From NCBI RefSeq assembly GCF_028769735.1, contig NC_088173.1, forward strand, positions 12,793,038 to 12,857,037: DNA of 64,000 nt. Direction: 5' to 3'. Positions 50,985 to 62,606 of the stretch are shown in pieces. Positions within the stretch are counted from its first letter, which is position 1; every line of letters starts with the position of its first letter. This DNA is from Zonotrichia leucophrys gambelii. Taxonomy: Eukaryota > Chordata > Aves > Passeriformes > Passerellidae. Both the position numbers and the translations under genes were made by a program. The notes below the pieces were generated by a model. It made no database searches. It was not told where the DNA came from and saw only the letters and a program-made list of their open reading frames with translations.

Positions 50985-53900
50985 CTTCTTTTCAAATGCA
51001 AAGTGAGATCTAGGAAAATAACTACAAAGGAGCAAATTAATTAGCTAATATGACAGAAATATTGTCAGGGTAGTATTGGTAGGAGTATTACCAGGTATAA
51101 AATTCTGAAGTCGTTTAGAATTTTAAAAAAAATCATTCTTGTCCAAAAAAAAGGACATTTTCTGAATGAGTATGCTATATTTTCTCCTAACCAAATTTTC
51201 CTAACCAAACCAAATTGCACCTGTTCCAAGGAAACCATTTTAAACTATTACATTACGTTGGATTTATAGAATATTTTTGATAACTTCTCTCAAGCAGTCA
51301 CCATCTCCAGGAATTTATTTTGTTCTGGTGGCCCTTTTTTCATTTGAAACACACACACAAAAATGGAAAAAAGCTAAACTGTAGACATTAGCTTTTGTAT
51401 GAAACAAAGCTAACTTATGCAGTAACGCATACAGTTAATATATACAGGTGTATGAAACCTAGTATTATGAAGGAATTTCTATCACTCTGTGCTGCACAGT
51501 TTTTGACAATTTCAACACTGAAAATCAGGATTCAGTCCCTCCATGGACTCTTGAACTGATTGTTCAAATTTTAATCAGAGGCAAAGTAACCTTTCACAGA
51601 CCTTCTAACTCTCTGACCAGTCAAAGAATATGCACAGGGCATCTAAATCAATATTTCCCAATCACCTTTCCCTGTTCCATAAAAGTAAGCATATTCCTAT
51701 GTAACTGGAAAGTTTTCTCTGTCAAATAGGCTTTCCTATTCTGCCTTGGCCCTGTCTAGATTATTCTACTTTCCTTCTCCCACTCCATTTGTTCTTTTTA
51801 CTGCTCTCAGGCTTTCATGAATCTTCATGTTCCTCTACAAAATGCAGCTGCTTCCTTCTCTCTTTTACATCAGTAACATTACTTGGTCCCTAATTTTATC
51901 AGACAGCCACCTTACTAAAATAATGTGAAGAATGTGAGCAAACTTTGAGAAAAAACTGATCTGAAATTATGTCACCCATATGACAGGAATTTTAATATGT
52001 GCTGAAGTGCTATGAACATAATCCTGATTCTGTGCTCCTGGTCTATCTTGATATTTCATTACAGTTACCACATAAGCAATTCATGGAATTGCTTGACTCT
52101 GTAGGCAAATGTTCATATTTGAATGATAACTCCAAAGGCAAGGATCTAGGCAGATGTCTAAATATCACTGAATTTGTGACCGTATATGGTTTCATGGAAA
52201 ACTTATACGTTTTTTAAAACTCTTGCACTAATAAACAGCAAGTACTAAAGATTTTCTAAATGTTTTATAAATACCTAGGTTTTCATGTTGCCTTTACATG
52301 TAGACAACCTTACAGGTACTTGTATCAGGACTGCCTCAAATGGTGCTAACTGGTGTACTCAGTGGGACTTGTATCAAATTGCTTTGAATAACTTAAATTC
52401 AGATTCAGGGCTATTTAGGACTATTTTGACTACTGTTCCAACTTTGAAATTCCAGGTATCTGCTGCATTGCATGATATTTTCACATTCCTTGAAGCAGAC
52501 TGAAATACCAGGTTCAGTAATAGGATGTGCAGAGTTTGTTGAGGAGCTGCAAAGTTTGTTTTGGTTCAGTTTCTTACTGAGCACGTTCTTCAACTGCTCA
52601 AGACAGTCTCCAGTTATCCATGCAGTTGTGTCTCCTCTCACATCTCATGTAGTTTTGCACAGCCTGTATATCTTCCCACTGCCTCTTTTCCTAAATTATA
52701 TATGAAAATTATCATCCCTGAAACCCAGAATATTTTTCTGCGGTCATAAATGTGCATTTAACAACAGCAACAGGTCCCCTTCATTGCAGACTCTTTCTAA
52801 TCTTTGTGTTCTGAGTAATGGTCCACTCCAATCCTTTCACCTCTACCAGGAGGAAATGGAATTAAGCCTCTTGTATTTTACTATGCAGCTAGCAATAGAT
52901 GAAAACAAAATAAACCCTTGATGGCATAGAGTAAAATTTTATTTTTGAAATGGCTATAAATTGCCAATTGCAAAACTCTACGTCTTCCTTGATGCTATTT
53001 TTAGAGTGCACTTCTTGAGAAAGCTGATTTAACCTCAAATGTATAGCAACACGTAGGAAGATTTGCAACACAGAATTGGTTAAACATTTGGTGTTTTGAG
53101 AATAGAAAGCATCTATCTTTAGACACTTCAAAAACTCATTGTACTCTTTATTCTACTGCACATTTATTTTAATGCTTGTTAAGTACTGGTTTTTTCCCTC
53201 AGTTCCTCATCACATCTTATTGGAATATTTTGTTGGCTTTGTTCTTTTCCCAAAATCTCCTTTGAATCTATTTTTTAGGAATTATTTTTGTCAAAAATAG
53301 AATTGAGAGAAAATTAACTTCAGGTTTCAGTGCAGGCACAATTTTAAGTAGAAGAGTAGGTGTTTTCTTTCTTCAAAGTCTGATACGGTCTACTATGGAG
53401 ACATTTAAATTATATGAATGTTACCCACAGAAACAGATCGAAAAGCAAATAAAATTTTGCAAATTTAAATTCAGGAGTGGTTTTTTTATAGAAAAAACCC
53501 TAAGGAATATCTTGTAGCTTGGATGAGAATATGTTACAATTCTGTGTCTTAGATAAGTAATCTAAGTACTAGGTCCCTGTGAAGTTGGAATTTTAGCCTA
53601 TAATTTTAAAGGTGAATTACTCCTTTTAGATGTTCTGCATAGCAAGATGGTGAGTTTGGCTCTCATTCAGACTAGTTTTAGAGGGAAAACTAGTTACTAA
53701 TAAATAATACATCAAGATATTTGAGAGATGGAAAGTGTATTCATCAAACTAGTAAAACAGAATATCAACATAGCAACATTCTGCAAGTTCACGTGTGCTT
53801 CTTATAGCCCATAAAAGGCTTGTAACATTTTAGAATGTGCTACTTCATATTAATACACTTTTTTAAATGACTTTGCCTCTTGGCTTTGAAATTCAAAGAA

Positions 53901-55944
53901 TTATAGCATTTTTGAAATACAGTTGCAGCTGATGTTTGCAGCTTACATTTTTACAGTGATAATTACATGTATTCTATCCTCAAACAACATCAGCTCAAAA
54001 GTAAAGACCAAAGCAGACATCACAGTAAGCCTTAAATATTTAAAATATACATCAGGAAAAAAAAACAAAAAACCCCAAACCACCACCACCACCAACAAAC
54101 CAAAACAATGGGTCATAATTCCACAAAATATGAGGGGTCACTTATCTCTCAGTGGCTGTATTTTCAGCAAATTGTTCAGAACAGCAATATTCTGAATGGT
54201 GGTTCTGGCTGTATTTCCTGACAAAATTTGTAAACCATGTGGGCAAACAGCATGCCACCTGGAATTGTCCCTGCTCTTGTTCTACTGTAAAGCAATACTT
54301 TAAAGACAGTGAGGTCTGCTCATTATCTCACTGCCAATACTTTCTAATATTGCACTCACACTGGTATTTAGAAGCAAGCTGTGAACTATTGCAGCCTAAC
54401 CATCTCAGTTTAATGTTTCAGAGAAATTTAAGAGTCAGATAGATAAAGAGTTCTACTAAGGTGCATTTAGATCAGTGATTACAAGCAGCAAACCAAATAA
54501 TCTCTGCAATGATCACAAATGTGGCCATGAGGCAGACCAGTCAAGAATACAATCTTACTGCTGGCCGAGGGGCCTTTCTGTCCTTGCCTACATGTCATGA
54601 ACCTGGAGCACTGCTCACTCCATGGGATGACATGCTTTAATTTCTGCTTGGGCTGACATACACAAGCTTAACCTCAGAACTTCAGCTGATGTTTCACATT
54701 CAGTGTTAGGATCATCTAAAGATAATTTTGTTCTTCAGCCTTGCTCCGGATTATTATGGTATGAATTTTCAGTGTGAACACAATATCATTGGCCCTGACT
54801 AAAGTTCCAGTGTCTTAAGGTATTATTAATTTACTTCTTTGTTCAAATAAAAAAATTCTGTCTCCAAAGCAAATTTTTTTATTATTTTATCAGCATTGGC
54901 TTATTCAAAATATCAGACCCTACAAGTAGAGAATAGCCTGATTTGAACCTACAGTAAATTTATGGTGTTGTGAACTTCCTTCCTGGAAAAAGTAGCTCAT
55001 ATTTCTCTGGCTGTATAACCTCTCTGTGAAAAGTCAGGGAACTCTTACCATTTTTGTTGCATTAAGTTAACATTTACTACACTGAGGAGTATGACAATAA
55101 ACTTTTAAATTTAAGCTGATTTTCTGCTTAGGCTAGGGTAAGTACATGCATAAATTTGTTCATGATGTTTTCACTTAGGTATTTAAATAATTTCAAGTTT
55201 AAATAGGAGATGAAGATGTAAATCTGTGAAATATAATAAACTTAATCCTATACTATTTCACACACTATCCATAGCCAAATTTTTAAAAAATAAGAGAAAG
55301 GAAGTTTTATTTTCTCATATGCTCCTTTAGAACTATATCCTTCTAAGACTTGTAAACATTAACCTTGCAGCATAATAAGAGCACCAGGGATTTTTATCTA
55401 GAAGGTATCCACAGATGAAGATGCAGGATATAGAACGTCCTGTCAGGAGGACATTCCAGCTGTAGCTGAAACATCGCTAGGTATAAGAGATTTTTTTCCA
55501 AATTTATTTGGAAGCAGTCTTCTGACTGTATTAAACTGACATATCTATTCACTGAACAAATTATCAGTTAGAAATCTTTCTCTTCCCCCATTCCATCAAG
55601 CACTGTTTAGGAGCTGATGTGCAGCCCGAGCAGATAAGGAAACAGTAATTACTTGGGTGAGTAACTTGCTACAAAAATTCCTCTAATTTTTTAACTAACT
55701 TCATTTTCCAGATCAGAGATGTGAACTTCCAACAGAAGTGAAAATTAAGTTAAATAAATGAGTATGTATTATTTCAACTGCAGTGCCAACACATTATTTT
55801 GGCTTCTGTGAAGCTCAGCTTTTTTCAGCTACACTAGTAGAAACTGACTTCTGGAGCTGAATTGTTTTTTTTAGAGTCAGTGGGCCACTCCTTGGTTTCT
55901 CAGATTGAAAAAATTAAGTCAAGGAGAATGCTGCAACTGATCAA
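50985..55944. other. Unique AT-rich DNA with an A/C-rich tract
   Basis: No exon, RNA gene or named transposon is visible. An A/C-rich low-complexity tract at 54056-54112 is listed separately. Several overlapping 60-96-codon frames between 51999 and 52749 lie on both strands, with no domain recognised and no consistent frame. Confidence 0.6.
54056..54112 (+). repeat. A/C-rich low complexity with (ACC)5
   Basis: An A-rich start (aggaaaaaaaaacaaaaaa) leads into five ACC triplets (54079-54093) and more A/C mixture. It is of the same type as the tract at 20314-20402. Confidence 0.85.
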
Positions 55945-56408
55945 GTTCAGGCTGAGGGAGCTGGGGTTGTTCAGCCTGAACAAGAGGAGGATCAGGGGTG
56001 CCCATCTATTGCTCTCTACAATACAAATACAAATACAAATACAAATACAAATACAAATACAAATACAAATACAAATACAAATTGCTCTCTGTCTGAAATG
56101 AGGTTGCAGCAAGGTGGAGGTCAGTCTCCTTTTTGGGACAGCCAGCGACACAACAAGAGGACAAAGCCTCACGCTGCCCCAGGAGGTGTTCAGACTGAGC
56201 ATCAGGAGGAATTTGTTCATGGAAAGAGTTGTTAAGCATTGGAATGGACTGCCTGGAGAGGTGGTGGAGTCATCCTCTGGAGGTGTTAAAGAAACGACTG
56301 GATGTGGCCACTTTGTGCTGCAGTCTAGTTGACAAGATGGTGATCAGTCAAAATTTGGACTTGATGATCTCAGACGTCTTTCCCAACCAAAATGATTCCA
56401 TTAATCTG
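55945..56408 (+). mobile_element. CR1 LINE, 5'-truncated, with internal hexanucleotide expansion
   Basis: Sense-strand CR1 3' region: 'ggctgagggagctggggtt', 'gttcagcctgaacaagagg', 'tattgctctctacaa', then the expansion, then 'ctgaaatgaggttgcagc', 'aaggtggaggtcagtctcc', 'acaacaagaggacaaagcc', 'caggaggaatttgttcatgg', 'agttgttaagcattggaatg', 'gactgcctggagaggtggtg', 'ttggacttgatgatctcag' and an imperfect tail (aaaatgattccattaatctg). The translated frame 56114-56332 keeps the ERVVKHWNGLPGEVVES segment typical of the CR1 ORF2 C-terminus. The copy is truncated at its 5' end and not functional. The microsatellite inside it is absent from the other CR1 copies here. Confidence 0.93.
56008..56090 (+). 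repeat. (ACAAAT)10 microsatellite flanked by a 10-bp direct repeat, inside CR1
   Basis: Ten perfect ACAAAT units (56023-56082) follow one shortened unit (acaat, 56018-56022). The string attgctctct occurs at both ends (56008-56017 and 56081-56090). In an ordinary CR1 copy attgctctct occurs once and is followed by an acaact-like sequence, which could have seeded the expansion. The array gives an isoleucine-glutamine repeat in one frame, an artefact. Confidence 0.93.
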
Positions 56409-58115
56409 AAAGGCCTCATAGTCTGGAAAACATACGACATAGATCAACACTTTTTAATTAGGATGTTCTCTTGGATGTAATATGGTTTAGCACCATGTTT
56501 ATGGTCTAGAAGTAGGTTGAAAAATTTTAAAAGTTCTAAAAGATATTCATCTTTATTTCTTCTGATCAAGAATGCACAGATTGCAGTCTAGAAGGCATTT
56601 CATTTCAGACTAGCTAGATTAAAAGAGGCTTCTGCTGTTATAAAATTATTTATCTAGTTACTTAAAATCTGATTCTAGAATGACAGCTTGTTTTTTAACC
56701 TTGTTTTATAACCAAGTATTCAGTGAAAAATTATTTACACTGAACAATGAAATACTGCATGAAAGAGGGAAGCTAAAGGATTGAGTTATTATGCAGTATA
56801 ATGTTATGTTGAACTTCAATGTTAAGTTGAGGTTACCTAACATTCACCTAAATATCTGCATTAACCCAAAAATCAGGATGCTTGATTAAACTCTACCACA
56901 CGTATACTGGAGAGTTTTCAGGGGCAGAAATATAATTTATTTCAGTTTTCTGTTTAGTACAAGGTAAATTTTCTAGCTGAGGCTTCCATATGTTGGAGAA
57001 ATATAAATTATTAACCCTAGCCGAAGGCCAGGATAAGAAATAAATCAAAGTAACTGAGTTAGCTCCTCTTTAATTTTCTTCATAATTATATGGAGAGTTT
57101 TTCTTATCTTTTTCACCTCTCCTTTAGCAAAAATTCCAAGATCATCTTTGGTGGAAATTTATAAAAAATGGAATGCTTTGGTTGCTCTCACCTACTACAG
57201 CTACTGGATAAACCACCCTGTTAAATGTGTTAAAGTCAATGAATCTTAAAATACCACTATGCCTATTATTAGAACAATAGGCACCCCAGGCTACTTTAAA
57301 GAAAACCTTGTGATGAGTCACAAATATGCTGCATAGTCCCATGAAAGCAGAAGCCAAGGAACTCACAAAGAAAAGAAAAGATGGTTTTATTTTAACAGTT
57401 GTAGTGCAACCACTGCAGAAATAGTTCATGCTTTCCATGTCTGTATGTGTATACATTTTACAAACCTCTATATACAAAGCATATTTCAATTCTTCATCAA
57501 ACAGACATTTAGTGATGAATATGCATGGAACAGGAAGAAGAGAAATAATGCAATAGGTCTTCTTTTAGAAAACAGAATCTTGTATACATTTTGTTTTCAT
57601 TGATGACATAGGTCAGCATCTGTACAATGAGTGGGTGTCATGTAAGTATTCTTATCTTTAAACTAGCTCAAAGACTGAAAAATTCCTTCAATAGGAGAGC
57701 AAGTCTTAAAAGTACATTTAGTACTTTATTTTTAATTTAGAAATTGCATGATTGCTTTTCCCAAGTCACTTAGAATAGCATCTTTTCCCTTCAAGCATAT
57801 ATTTCTATTCATTTTTAGGGTCATATCTGCAATGACTTTTGCCTGACATTTTAGCAGTCAGAACTTCCTCAGATGTGTTCATCTTCCTCCAGATGATTCC
57901 TTCTGGAATCCTGCTTGAAAAATGGTGTCACATTTCAGTTAATTTCAAGCTTTTGATACTGAAGAACAATTAAAAGATTGCTTAGCAAAATGAGTGATCT
58001 GACTGCTTGATCCTTGATATCCTGTAGAATTCTTTACTGGGCACCAGCTCAGCCTGCCGGTTTGTTCCTATTGCTATGGCCCATTTGCTCTGTTCCTGTT
58101 TGTCCTACCTGTGCT

Positions 58116-58547
58116 CTATATTTGAGGGGCATCCACCCATGGGGAGGAGCTCCAACATCCTTCATAGATTAATGGAAAAACATCCTCAAAAAACTCTACA
58201 TCGTTCATAGATGGATGGAAAAAATTATCTTGTATCATTGTTATAGCCTTATCTTCTCTGAACTTTTTTTTTATCTCTAAGGGCCTTCTTGAAAGCACCA
58301 TGCTCTACTGCATCTGTAAAAGGGATTTATTACAAGTTTTTGATGCTTTTCCTCACTGACTCTTCAAACTCTTTCTGTCATGCTTTATATATTTGCATTT
58401 AATCTCCAATGGTTTCTGATGCTTTCTGCTTTTTTCATTTGGACTTAAATTTAGCTTTTTGAGGGATTCTTTTAATTCTTTAACTGTGTAATCCTGTACT
58501 TTCTGTTTAGCCATGGTGGCTAAAGGCCTCCATTTCTCACCAATCAT
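58116..58547 (-). pseudogene. Possible decayed coding fragment, unidentified
   Basis: Two open segments lie in the same minus-strand frame (58547-58353, 64 codons; 58301-58116, 61 codons), separated by about 17 codons containing two stops. The first has a lysine-rich stretch that starts with a YTVKELKE-type helix, loosely like the start of a SAP-type or similar helical DNA-binding module. The second has a mixed hydrophobic and acidic stretch. I do not recognise the protein. It might be a remnant of an old gene, retrocopy or retroelement, or a chance frame. No neighbour helps: CR1 and simple repeats lie on either side but do not overlap it. Confidence 0.15.
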
Positions 58548-58772
58548 TACACTATGACTATAACAAATTTTTAAGGACTAAATGTTAGTGAATGCTAATA
58601 CACTGTGCCGTACATTTAACATAAGCACATTCTATTTCCTTGGATTTACACTTTGAAACACTTGAAATTAAATTCCAACAAGTAATGTTTTACTGTCAGA
58701 GGGGTCACAGTGTATTTATACTACAGTATGAACATGCTCAAGAAGGAATTTACTTATGAGACACAAGTCTTT

Positions 58773-58941
58773 ATAAAAATAAAAATAAAAATAAAAATAA
58801 AATTAAAAAATAAAAATAAAAATAAATATAAAATAAAAATAAACATAAAACTAAAACTAAAAATAAAAATAAACATAAAACTAAAACTAAAAATAAATTA
58901 AAAATAAAAATAAAAATAAAAATAAAAATAAAAATAAAAAT
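58773..58941 (+). repeat. AAATA-derived simple repeat with a nested 30-bp tandem unit
   Basis: The block consists almost wholly of A with single T or C interruptions, mostly as AAATA or AAAAT pentamers. Inside it a 30-bp unit (58831-58860) is repeated exactly at 58861-58890 and partly again to 58897. This gives about 2.2 copies of a higher-order unit that includes two cytosine-containing segments. Pentamer arrays flank it on both sides. The lysine/isoleucine/asparagine-rich frame over it is an artefact. Confidence 0.92.
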
Positions 58942-59004
58942 TTAATCCAAGTAATGAATTGTTGTTAAATTAGTTTTCAGTAAATATGTTTCTTCACAGC
59001 ATAG

Positions 59005-59042
59005 AGAGCCCAAGATCTAAAATAGAGCCCATGATCTAAAAT
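59005..59042 (+). repeat. Tandem duplication, 19-bp unit, two copies
   Basis: agagcccaagatctaaaat (59005-59023) is followed directly by agagcccatgatctaaaat (59024-59042), with one mismatch. It lies about 65 bp after the A-rich array and is a recent small duplication. Confidence 0.88.
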
Positions 59043-59501
59043 ATAACCAAGCTGAAAATACTGTAAAAGCACAAAGAGATAGAGGTTGACAGATGGGTAG
59101 ATATGAGATAGGCAATTTAAAAAGTCTCCAAATTAAATATGTTAGAAAAATCTTGGGTCTAACAGCCCAAGAGGTTGTCACTACACTTGGTCAGACCATT
59201 CAGGCTACTCCAGTAGTGACCAGCAAGGCAATCAAGAGCCCCTCTCACAGAAAGCCTTACAGTTACTAGGAAAGCAAAGCAATTCTTTTCTTTCATCCTG
59301 GAAGCAGCTCTTTTTTCAAACTGATGCTTCAACTCACTGCACTGTCATTTACTCTGCCAATATCTAGTTGCCACTCAAAGTCTGAATTTTTCTCCTTGGT
59401 GTGTGCATATATACCCTTGGTATATTCCAGTTACATCTAAGTATTTAACTAATTGTACATAATGCAGAAACTGACAAGGAGTTTATACATGGGGATGTTT
59501 C

Positions 59502-60258
59502 ATAGAGTCATAGAATGGCTTGGTTAGAAGGGGCCTTAAAGATGATCTAGCTTTAACCCTGTTGCCATGGGCACGGATACCTTCTACTACACCAAGTTGC
59601 TCAGAGATTTATCCAACCTGATCTTGAGCACTTTCAGGAATGGCATCCACAGCTTCTCTGAGCAGCTTGTTCCAATGCCTCACCACCCTCACAATAAACA
59701 ATTTCTTCCTGGTATCTAATCTAAAACTTCACTTTTTCAGTTTGAAGTCATATATATACAGACACGCCCTCATAAATAGTCATCGTCCTTCTTGTAGTCT
59801 CCCTTCCTGTACCTGAAGGTTGCCATTAGGTCACCTCAAAGCTTTCTCTTCTCCAGGCTTAACAATCCCAGTCCTCTCAGCCTATCCTTCAGAGAGGTGC
59901 TCCATTTCTAATCAACTTGGCAGCCCTCCTCTGGAATTGCTTCAATGGGTTTATGTTCTTTTTATGTTGGGGACCCCAGAGTTGGATGCAGCGTTCCAGG
60001 TGGGCTCTCCGCAGAGCAGAGCAGATCAGAGGGGCAGAATCCCCTCCCTGGCCCTGCTGGTCACTCTTCATCCACATTTGGATGCAGCCCAGGATTCAAT
60101 CAGCTTTCTGGGCTGGGAGTGCACATTGCTGGGTCGGCTCCAGCCTCTCATCCACCAACACCCCCCAGTCCTTCTCCTCAGAACTCCTCCCAGTCTGTTC
60201 ATCGCCCCAGTCTGCACTGATGTAGGGAATCGCCCCAACTTAGGTGTGGCATTTGTGC
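59502..60258 (-). mobile_element. CR1 LINE, 5'-truncated, with 3' tail
   Basis: On the plus strand it begins with the tail (catagagtcatagaatggct), then 'agaaggggccttaaagatg', 'cctgttgccatgggcacgg', 'caccaagttgctcagag', 'gcatccacagcttctctga', 'gttccaatgcctcaccacc', 'atttcttcctggtatctaat', the 'tttctcttctccaggctta' block, 'cccagagttggatgcagcg', 'ttccaggtgggctctcc' and 'gcagcccaggattcaatc'. On the minus strand, frame 60077-59889 carries the reverse-transcriptase C-terminal motif LWGPQHKK. The 5' truncation is at about 60258. There is a small AT-rich disturbance at about 59745-59765 (atatatataca). Stops make it non-functional. Confidence 0.93.
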
Positions 60259-62530
60259 ATAATGATTTAGTTACCAGCTCGTGTTACGCTCCACAAGTTA
60301 TCAGAATATTTATTGAAAGAATTTGGGTTGGACTATCCACCAGACAGACCACAAAATTTTTATTATTACAAATTTTGGATGCTAAAATTTTTATTATTAA
60401 AAAAAAAGTTTGAAAGAAATCAAATATATTTTGTTATAAAAGGGCAAGAAAGAACTTCTTTTACATTCAAACTAAAAAATTCTAAATAGAAATTAAGAAT
60501 TTTAACCTAAAATAATAGCAACTAAAATGTAATTTACAGCCAAATTATAATGACAGAGAAAAAAAGTAATTCTACTGACAAAGTCATGATTTTAAATTGC
60601 TTACAGCAGTGCAATCACTTTGCAATCCTTCTATTTTTCATTAAATGAAGACTGGAGCAATTATGCACAGATTTTAAAAATAGTTATGTTCAACATCATA
60701 AAAAATAGTGACAATTTAAGTTTTAACTCTTCTGCTTTAATATCATTTGTCTTAGATATGCAAACCTGCGTTGATCTGAAAACAGTTACCTATTTGAAGC
60801 TCGGGCTATTATTCTAGGACAGAGCTTTGGGATAGGGCAGACCTACTGAACATGGTCACTGCCTGCTGCCCCTCCAGCTGGTCAGAGGACCTCCCTGTTG
60901 GCATACTGGTCTGTCTTCCTCCATCTTTCTCCCTGAGGAGAGGATACAGCCTCAAAAATCCAGCCAGTCTCTTGGCACAGCCCCTTTGGCACACCCTGGC
61001 TGCTGAAGGAAGATACACAGCATTTAGTCACTGAGAGCTTTCCTCACCTCTCCTCAGAAACATGTCACTGTTATGCAAGCAACATGTGAGAAACTTAATA
61101 TTGCTAATTTTGGTCGTTCCCAGTAAAGATTCTATGCAAGTACATTTGTCAAAGAAATACATTAAAATCTTTCCCTGTTTCTTCTTTCGCTTTAATATGG
61201 TTTTAATTTGTGTAATTTTATGAAAATGAACAGGGAAAAATTAAGTCCACTGGATGGCTTCATGCTGGCAAATATATTAGTCAAAAGCAGAGTCAAACCT
61301 TTCAGAATCCCAGCTGCTTTAAAAGACTACACAGAGCTACTCAACTGATGTTGGGCAATTATGGGATAATCTTCAAGTTGCTCATAGCTAAAAATTAAAT
61401 TAAACCCTAGAAGCATAAAAGAAGAAATGAAAATCTGACACTGGTTATTACTGTATTCCATCTCATGGATTTTAAGAACTTCATCTAATGACTATTTAAT
61501 GTGTGAGGACAGCTCAAAGTTATTTCAAAGGGATTGCTGTCATATGGGGGCAGATGCTGGATCTTTGGCACAGATGTCACAAGAAAATGTGTATTTCCCC
61601 TTGTGCCCTGGAGACACAGTCCCTCAGTCTTGATGCATCTCTATATCCGTGCCTAAGCACTTCAGATTTTATGTGCATTGTTCAAGACTGCTTGCTGTAG
61701 CAAAACTTCATATTTCATAGGCATATTTGTGGGTAAGCAAACATTTTTACTGATATGCAGCTCCAAATATTTGGGGCTGCATAAAATAAAAAAAAAAATT
61801 ATTCCTCTCTAGCCTTTTTTCCTCCCAGGCACCCTAAAATACCAACTTATTAGAAGCTCCTAAATTTTCTTAGGTATAAATATAGCCATCTTTTCAATTT
61901 TACTATAAAAATAAAGATAGGAGGGTGGCCTATTTCTTCTGAAATAATTTTATGGGAATCATCAACTGAAACCATAAGATTTGTGTCTGGATTTTCAAAA
62001 CCACCAGAATCCAGAGTCCCAGTTCACATAATGTCTTGTGTGACCCCTTAAACCAGAGGTCTGTATACTCTTGTTGTTTACAAAATACATCCAGCCATGT
62101 TGAGTAATTATCCAAATACCTTCAGAAGTCTGGCCTTCAAACATTACTCATATTGGGAAATAACTTCTAATTTATAGACTTAAAATGTGTCTCCAAAGTA
62201 AGCTATCCCAAAATTGATGCATCTTGGATGAAATTAATTTTGTTTTAAATCTCAGTCCTTGGTTGCACCTCTGACCAGCAATAAAATGATCTACAGTCCA
62301 GGTGTTAGGAAATATAAATCTCAGATCCTGCTGAGTTTATAAAATTTTTCCCTTTTCCCCTGAATTTCATTGCCCAAAAGTCAAACACTACAAAATATAG
62401 AGTTACTCCAATCTTTGACAAAGGCTTTTTATCACTCTGTTCACAGTGACACATATAAATTCAGTTTATAAAATTTGCACTTTGAATATTAATTAGTTTA
62501 GCTATATTGCTCATAACATCATCATTGACG
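60259..62530. other. Unique DNA with a direct repeat and a GC-richer patch
   Basis: No exon or RNA gene is recognised. A 16-bp direct repeat lies at 60353-60399. A clearly GC-richer patch at about 60822-61065 contains short frames on both strands (60809-61018 minus; 60852-61034 plus) and could be an unnamed decayed repeat or a regulatory element. Confidence 0.6.
60353..60399 (+). repeat. 16-bp direct repeat around a 15-bp spacer
   Basis: aaaatttttattatta occurs at 60353-60368 and again at 60384-60399. The spacer is caaattttggatgct. It is followed by an A run. A small imperfect duplication is the simplest explanation. Confidence 0.85.
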
Positions 62531-62606
62531 AGGTGGTGTTAGGTCATAGGTTGAACTCAAGGATCTCAAAGGTCTTTTCCAATCTAGCTAATTCTGTGAT
62601 TCTGTT
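62531..62606 (+). mobile_element. CR1 LINE 3' tail, very short copy
   Basis: Only the last 76 bases of CR1 are present, in sense orientation: 'aggtggtgttaggtcatagg', 'ttgaactcaaggatctcaaa', 'ggtcttttccaatctagc', then attctgtgattctgt. Severe 5' truncation is common for CR1. Since SINEs of the type at 8699-8842 share such a tail, a headless SINE is a less likely alternative. Confidence 0.87.

Larger units (their letters stand above)
56409..59501. other. Unique AT-rich DNA with simple repeats and one odd open frame
   Basis: No exon or RNA gene is recognised. It contains a broken open frame on the minus strand (58116-58547), an AAATA-derived repeat (58773-58941) and a 19-bp tandem duplication (59005-59042), each listed. 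A 115-codon minus-strand frame at 57142-57489 has no recognisable domain. Confidence 0.6.

Noticed and set aside
51999..52749. A multi-exon gene suggested by a cluster of 60-77-codon frames
   Set aside because: Frames overlap on both strands, no domain is recognised, and the junctions show no consistent splice sites.
55862..56239. Isoleucine-glutamine and leucine-tyrosine repeat proteins
   Set aside because: These are translations of the (ACAAAT)n array inside a CR1 copy in different frames.
58710..58901. A lysine/isoleucine/asparagine repeat protein
   Set aside because: This is a translation of the AAATA simple repeat.
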